From the NCBI RefSeq assembly GCF_003362805.1, contig NZ_QNQT01000002.1, positions 558,001 through 622,000 on the forward strand: DNA of 64,000 nt. The letters run 5' to 3'. The notes under the pieces are model-generated. The model did not search any database, was not told the DNA's origin, and worked only from the letters and a program-made list of their open reading frames with translations. Below are positions 63,951 to 64,000 of this stretch, piece by piece (positions within the stretch are counted from its first letter, which is position 1; every line of letters starts with the position of its first letter). Source of the DNA: Neobacillus piezotolerans. Lineage in GTDB: Bacteria > Bacillota > Bacilli > Bacillales > Cytobacillaceae. The position numbers and the translations under genes were made by a program.

Positions 63951-64000
63951 ATGGAAGAGAATTTGGCTGCGGCTGACTTGGGGAGTATGTATGTTGAAAC
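63951..64000 (+). CDS. Start of an unidentified gene, cut by the window end
   Basis: An ATG at 63951 follows AAGGAGAAGG (63931-63940) with a 10-base spacer and opens a frame, MEENLAAADLGSMYVE, to the end of the window. Sixteen codons are too few to name a family. Confidence 0.45.
   Translation, partial: MEENLAAADLGSMYVE

Overview
The window looks like a chromosome segment of an aerobic, spore-forming member of the Bacillaceae (Bacillus or a close genus). The clues are a glpP-glpK-glpD set with GlpP-type leader terminators, a locus matching the Bacillus spore sulfolactate genes (yisZ, yitA, yitB and comA/comB-type genes), a GlnK/GlnL-type two-component system, frequent TTG and GTG starts behind strong GGAGG sites, and a G/C-rich Bacillus dispersed repeat. 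I see no rRNA, tRNA, CRISPR array, transposase or phage gene. The names given are by family recognition only; no database search was possible.

Layout. 0.2-2.9 kb: tungstate uptake (tupA divergent from tupBC). 3.0-6.7 kb: an ABC-2 exporter with an ArsR-type regulator. 6.9-12.2 kb: a five-gene molybdenum hydroxylase operon (xdhC, mocA, Mo subunit, FAD subunit, 2Fe-2S subunit). 12.3-13.3 kb: a FUSC-type membrane protein. 13.6-18.4 kb: sulfate activation and reduction (plus strand) divergent from comB-comA-VOC (minus strand), probably making 3-sulfolactate for spores. 18.6-20.7 kb: an ATP-grasp enzyme and a DUF421 protein. 21.2-26.6 kb: dcuA-aspA for aspartate/fumarate use, divergent from the GlnK/GlnL-type system. 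26.8-34.5 kb: an RND exporter, a CPA2 antiporter, a TM2 protein, a GGDEF protein and a zinc alcohol dehydrogenase. 34.7-40.3 kb: a frame-broken secreted beta-propeller gene, alkaline phosphatase, a TVP38/DedA-type protein and MsrAB. 40.5-51.8 kb: glycerol and glycerol-phosphate genes (glpP, glpK, glpD, a GDPD lipoprotein, mgtC, ugpCAEB, ugpQ). 52-53.2 kb: GNAT, MoaD and a companion protein. 53.3-60.3 kb: MFS, two nucleoside hydrolases, EamA, a methyltransferase and an amidohydrolase. 60.4-64 kb: aldehyde ferredoxin oxidoreductase, a MoeB/ThiF-like E1, a 21-bp repeat array and the start of one more gene.

Two themes link distant parts. First, tungsten/molybdenum metabolism: uptake (TupABC), cofactor assembly (MoaD-like, E1-like, MocA, XdhC) and the enzymes themselves (a Mo hydroxylase and an AOR). 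Second, glycerol and organic-phosphate scavenging, with shared GlpP-type leaders, candidate cre sites and a candidate PhoP box.

The most interesting points are a split MoaD pair in which both small proteins end in Gly-Gly, a third GlpP-type leader in front of mgtC, a three-copy 10-bp direct repeat next to the GlnL-type regulator, a tungstate-binding protein that carries an SH3b domain in place of a lipid anchor, and two classes of periodic intergenic repeat (20-21 bp and 52 bp).
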